A stretch of DNA of 64,000 nt from Maylandia zebra. Lineage: Eukaryota > Chordata > Actinopteri > Cichliformes > Cichlidae. The stretch spans positions 31,438,547-31,502,546 of the forward strand of contig NC_135179.1 of NCBI RefSeq assembly GCF_041146795.1, written 5' to 3'. Within the stretch, counting starts at the first letter, position 1, and each line of letters begins with the position of its first letter. Below are positions 60,110-64,000 of the stretch, in pieces. The notes below the pieces were generated by a model, which had not been told where the DNA came from, did not search any database, and saw nothing but the letters and a program-made list of their open reading frames with translations. Both the position numbers and the translations under genes were made by a program.

Positions 60110-60224
60110 ATAAGCAGTAAGAAAATAAGCAGTAAGAAATTTTTTTCATTTCATTGGACCAACAGCATTGTAGTTTTAGAAAAGGTATACATGTATCTGA
60201 CATCTTGTATTCATTTTGATCTCA

Positions 60225-60230
60225 AATAAA
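60225..60230 (+). terminator. Polyadenylation signal, distal
   Basis: AATAAA about 120 bp after the proximal one. Confidence 0.55.
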
Positions 60231-60240
60231 GACGTAAAAT

Positions 60241-61392
60241 AAACAAATGTGTACTATTCCTTAGTTTTTGGGGTTTTCTTTCTTGATTTTATGTTTGATA
60301 TTATGTTTGAGTGGCTCCCATCAGGAAGTACATGTAGACTATGCTTCCAGGTTGTAGGACACAAAAAAAAGGGTCACTAATGTCCCTACAGCATTTCAAC
60401 ATCTGAACTGTAAGCCTTTCCCACCCCAGTATTGCATCCTTTTCTTGCTTCCTTCCCCACACATTCAGTTCCTTGGTAATTGAACTGATCATTGAATCTG
60501 AACTATGATTGGTCATTTTATACTGATGCTTTTATGTTCTATGTCTTATGTGGTGGTCTCTGTGCCTTTTTAATTGCCCCTTGGGGATAAATAAAGGGAA
60601 TTTGAATTGTATCAATACATTTGAAGTGATCATATGCGTGTTTGATTTAATTTTAAATTTACCACAATTTGTTTTTAATATCTGAAATGTTCAAATTTAT
60701 TCAGGTAAATGGCAAAGAACCTGCATCTAAAGAGTAGTTTAGAATTCTAGTACAAATTGGAAATAGTGAAACTACAAGTAACTCAAAGTTACTTTACTAA
60801 GTTCGTAAGCTAAGTTATTTTTGCTTGACGTCTGTGGAGAAAAAAAGGTCTGACTGGTTTGACTGTTTTTACATACTAAGGCTTTTGCCTGTGTCTAATG
60901 TAATGCAGTCGAAGCTCATCTATCAGAGATGAATATGCCATCCAAAAATGGAGGAACACACTCCATATTTTGTTGTAAATTATTATAGGTATATCATATG
61001 TATCTTTTTTCTATTGTATTTACCAACATCAAGAAGTCACAAGAAAAGAAAGACCACACCATGGTACATGTTTAAATACGGAAAGTTTATTGATCTAATT
61101 TATTTATTAAACAAAAAGACAACATTTTTTTCACACACAAGGGTGGGCCAATATCAGACAGAAATGTGAACTCCACTCTGTACAGTAGGCAGTAAACTGT
61201 GATATGTAGATTCAAGCTGTTCATATTTTTGGCCACCAGATATGACCGTGTTGCAAAGCTTTGAGTAATGTTAAGTGGAGTGATTCTTATATAGCGCTTT
61301 TCTACCCTCCCAGGGTACTGAAAGCTCTCTATTCAACATGCCACATTCACCCCATTCGCACCAGCACCGTCTTGTATCAGCTCACTAACTAC
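60241..61392. other. Intergenic DNA with repeat fragments
   Basis: Near 60570-60612 there is a GCCCCTTGGGGATAAATAAAG tail, like the 3' end of a fish LINE. At 61276-61380 there is a diverged TATATAGCGCTTTTCTAC-type short repeat. No gene supported. Confidence 0.4.
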
Positions 61393-61787
61393 TAGTGATG
61401 GGTAGATGAGGCCTCGTGAAACATTTCAGCACATTCCCCAAACTGTATCGATACTGTGTCGACACAGTGTTGCTGTTTTGCTCCATACTGACACCTGCTG
61501 GACCTTAAATATAATTGCGGACAACTTACTTGAGACTCACAACAGACTGATTCAATGACCTGGGGCCCGTTCTTCGTACGTCGCTTACTACATCCAAGAT
61601 CAAATGACACATCCAAGACCAAACCATCGCGCTAACCGTGAGCTCGCTAATCCGGTTCCCCGAACACACCTGCTGTTGACGATTAGTACAGCTGGATGAA
61701 GTAATGTGAGATCACTGGGTGTCGTAAAAGGGGCTACGCATCGATAGTAGAAACATTGATCGGCAACCCTCTGATTGGTCGGCGAAA

Positions 61788-61948
61788 ATGTCAAAGGAGA
61801 GCGCTCGGTATTTTTCGGCAGCAGAGCAAGAACTCTTGAGTGAGGGATTTCGGGAGTTTCAGAGTTTAATCAGAACGCAAGGGAACACTGCAAAGGCTGC
61901 AAAAGGAAGGAGAGAGGGCTGGCAGAAAGTTGCTGACAAATTAAACTC
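61788..61948 (+). CDS. Harbinger Myb/SANT-like protein, first exon, frame intact
   Basis: The ATG at 61788 opens MSKESARYFSAAEQELLSEG and continues to RREGWQKVADKLN, ending in phase 2 at a GTAAGT donor (61949). 53 codons form a compact helix-rich, trihelix-like domain. No second exon could be identified before the nuclease remnant, so the protein is probably incomplete. Confidence 0.6.
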
Positions 61949-62443
61949 GTAAGTAATTTAATAATAACAATAATAATGGAGTGGATTGATATAGCGCTTT
62001 CCAAGGCACCCAGAGCGCTTTACAATGCCACTATTCAGTCACTCTCACATTCACACACTGGTGGAGGCAGCTACAGTTGTAGCCACAGCTGCCCTGGGGC
62101 AGACTGACAGAAGCCAGGCTGCCATATCGCGCCATCGGCCCCTCTGGCCAACACCAGTAGGCGGTAGGGTAGATTTATTATATTACACTATATTATCCAA
62201 TATTATATTACATTATATTATATTATGTTATATTATATCCCCTTACACATTAGAGCCACAACAGGACCCACTAGAACATGGGAACAAGTAAAAGGGAAAT
62301 ATAAGAATATTCTACAGAATGGTAATATTTATCACTTATATTGCTTTTCGTCTCTTGGAAAGAGACCCTGGAATAATCTGTTTGTTTATAACAGCAACCA
62401 AGAAAAGGGCAGAGCAAAAAAAAAGACAGGTGGTGGTCCTGCA

Positions 62444-62656
62444 CCCCCTCGTCAACAAGTTGGTTAAGTAAATAATACCCTCACGGGAATATCGATATCT
62501 CTCTATGAGCACACTGTCGCGCTGAGCTAAAGGATCCTGTCTATCCCGCAATATACGCTGAATTCTGGAAACTCTCCTTATCAATCTTGCACCTTCCGCA
62601 ATGGGCTGCTCGCGTATACGGACAGGATATGACTGCGACAGACTTCCCAAATCCAC
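62444..62656 (-). pseudogene. Harbinger nuclease N-terminal fragment, copy 2
   Basis: Minus-strand ATG at 62656 gives RDRQDPLAQRDSVLIERY and YSREGIIYLTNLLTRG. As in copy 1, the catalytic domain is absent. Confidence 0.75.
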
Positions 62657-63302
62657 CTTCGCTTTTATAGCCGTGGTCTCCCATCTTGATTACACGAAGT
62701 AATTTCCAATTACTACTCTGAAATATGAATTACATCTGTAATAATCACATACATGTAATAGAATGTTAATAGTACATTTCCCTTTTTTAGGAAATGACCT
62801 GTATGTATCTGTGTGAAATCAATAAATGGATCAGGTGCTGCATTATCTTTAGTTACATTGATGTTATTTATTTATGGTGAAACAGTGGTGGAATATCGCT
62901 GTTGCTTTCGTATAAATGAAGCGGACATACCTGCGTGGCCGCGATCTGATCCTGTTTACATAAAGTGAACCTGCTCCCGAGCAGGTTTACGCTTACGGCT
63001 CTGTTGCTATGGCAGCAAGTCCCGGATGAGCTTCGGGGAACCGAACGATCCAAGATCACGCGAAATCGTCAACAATCAAATCCAGCTAACCTACTTAGCG
63101 AAGTACGAAGAACGGGCCCCTGGTCATACTTGTACACTGTAAGGTATTGTATTTTCCATGGAATCATTTTGTATCTTTTACATTTCAAATATTGTAGAAA
63201 TCTTTAAAATATATTGTGAATGACATTAAGTGAAAATTAAAATGAAAGTATTGTGAATGTAATATTACTCATTTAAATGTAACTGACACAGAGTTTATTA
63301 TA

Positions 63303-63494
63303 AATTTCTATTCAGAAAAATAAGTTTATCCAATGTTTTTCCAGCTTTGGAAAACTCACAGGCATAGATGAAGCTGGGGTACACAAAAACTGTAAAGCCA
63401 GGTGGAAAAGGTTCAGATTAGATGCCTTCCTATTCCCCCAGTACGTTAAAGGATCCTCTGATCTTGGAATGTTTCTCTCCGACACTCTCCACAA
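63303..63494 (-). pseudogene. hAT C-terminal dimerisation domain, frameshifted
   Basis: Minus-strand reading gives EDPLTYWGNRK, LFHLALQFLCTPASS, then a frame shift to EFSKAGKTLDKLIFLN. This is the DPLxYW ... LAxxxLCxPASSxxxERxFS ... LxFLN pattern of hAT transposases. About a dozen residues around the usual KRNRL motif are missing. Confidence 0.75.
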
Positions 63495-63590
63495 TACTAA
63501 GGGGTTGGCAGTCCTTTATAATAAAATTCAGGACTGCCTTGTCCAGAACAGTCTTCCTAGATGCTTGATTTCAAAATAATAAAACACATA

Positions 63591-63785
63591 TTAATAAAAA
63601 AAAATCATGATAAAGCTGTTCAGTGTCAATATAGGCCGACCTGTGTTCATTCTCGGTATGTTTGTGTCCTCATTTTCATGTTTGGCTCTGTAATGCCTAA
63701 ACACTGATGAGGTGCTTTTTTGTGTAAGAAATGCAGAACAGATGCGACATTTAACCTGCATAAAATGAAATAATTTACACTGCAA
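63591..63785 (-). pseudogene. BED zinc finger exon of a hAT transposase
   Basis: Minus-strand reading contains VKCRICSAFLTQKSTSSVFR then HYRAKH: C-x2-C followed by H-x4-H, a BED finger core. The start and upstream exons lie beyond the window. The catalytic core that should separate this from 63494 is nearly absent (only about 100 bp between them), so the copy is internally deleted. Confidence 0.7.
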
Positions 63786-64000
63786 GTCACATTGCTGTTT
63801 TTCCTATTCTGATAGATTACACTGAAACAAAGACAACGAACTATTACCTTATTTGCAGTTAAAAGATCACACAGCAGAAACATTTCTTTTTCTTAATGAT
63901 ATTACTCATTACCCGGACCTAAATTTGCAGCTGTTGTACTTACATTTGTGTCTCAGCGGCAGGTGGGTCACATACTGTAAGGGCAGAACCATGAAATAAT

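Larger units (their letters stand above)
59577..60240 (+). other. 3' untranslated region of the ZNF318-like gene
   Basis: Non-coding sequence after the TAG, with two AATAAA signals (60104-60109 and 60225-60230). The usage is not resolved. Confidence 0.6.
61563..63119. mobile_element. PIF/Harbinger element, copy 2 (1557 bp, CTG target duplication)
   Basis: Same ends (GGGCCCGTTCTTCGTAC) and the same CTG flanks (61560-61562 and 63120-63122) as copy 1 at 4959-6508, with very high similarity throughout. Same gene remnants in the same places. Confidence 0.92.
61393..64000 (-). mobile_element. hAT element on minus strand, interrupted by Harbinger copy 2, runs off the window
   Basis: TAGTGATGGGTAGATGAGGCC at 61393 looks like a hAT end and would be the 3' end of the element. 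On the minus strand follow the C-terminal dimerisation domain and, further upstream, a BED finger. The other end lies beyond 64000, so no target duplication can be checked. Confidence 0.6.

Overview
The window looks like teleost fish nuclear DNA, probably a percomorph and possibly a cichlid. Two spliced vertebrate genes are recognisable, and most of the rest is made of fish-type transposable elements: hAT, PIF/Harbinger, Tc1/mariner, L2-like LINEs and a non-autonomous LTR element. The species call is inference. I found no bacterial genes, rRNA, tRNA or CRISPR array. Most long ORFs in the tandem-repeat regions are artefacts of the repeat unit length.

Layout. 1-1881: 3' half of a hAT transposase gene and its tail. 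4378-7954: a 40-bp perfect inverted repeat split by an LTR element, whose 5' LTR is itself split by a Harbinger element. 11343-16865 (minus): a DUF4806-type gene whose last exon is broken by a 4.8-kb hAT element; inside that hAT sits a 3.84-kb element with very long terminal inverted repeats built of an 18-bp minisatellite. 19977-21411: chimeric hAT-like DNA. 21536-27595: a 13-bp minisatellite of about 5 kb, with a 1.03-kb hAT derivative inserted in it. 28480-29015: a dead Tc1-like copy.

29895-36580 (plus): fam98a, eight coding exons, 489 aa, with an intact RGG-rich tail. 38935-60230 (plus): a ZNF318-like nuclear zinc-finger gene, eight coding exons, 774 aa, with a 7.9-kb first intron. Its introns hold a hAT MITE, an L2-like LINE fragment, another hAT MITE, dead Tc1 copies, a second LINE fragment and a hAT element carrying an intact Tc1 transposon. 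The right end (61393 to the window edge) is a minus-strand hAT transposase gene interrupted by a second copy of the same Harbinger element.

The two host genes are co-directional. Both appear intact as read here. The DUF4806 gene appears dead. The most unusual structure is the element with minisatellite-built inverted repeats at 11557-15396, which has a 6-bp target duplication and no recognisable transposase.
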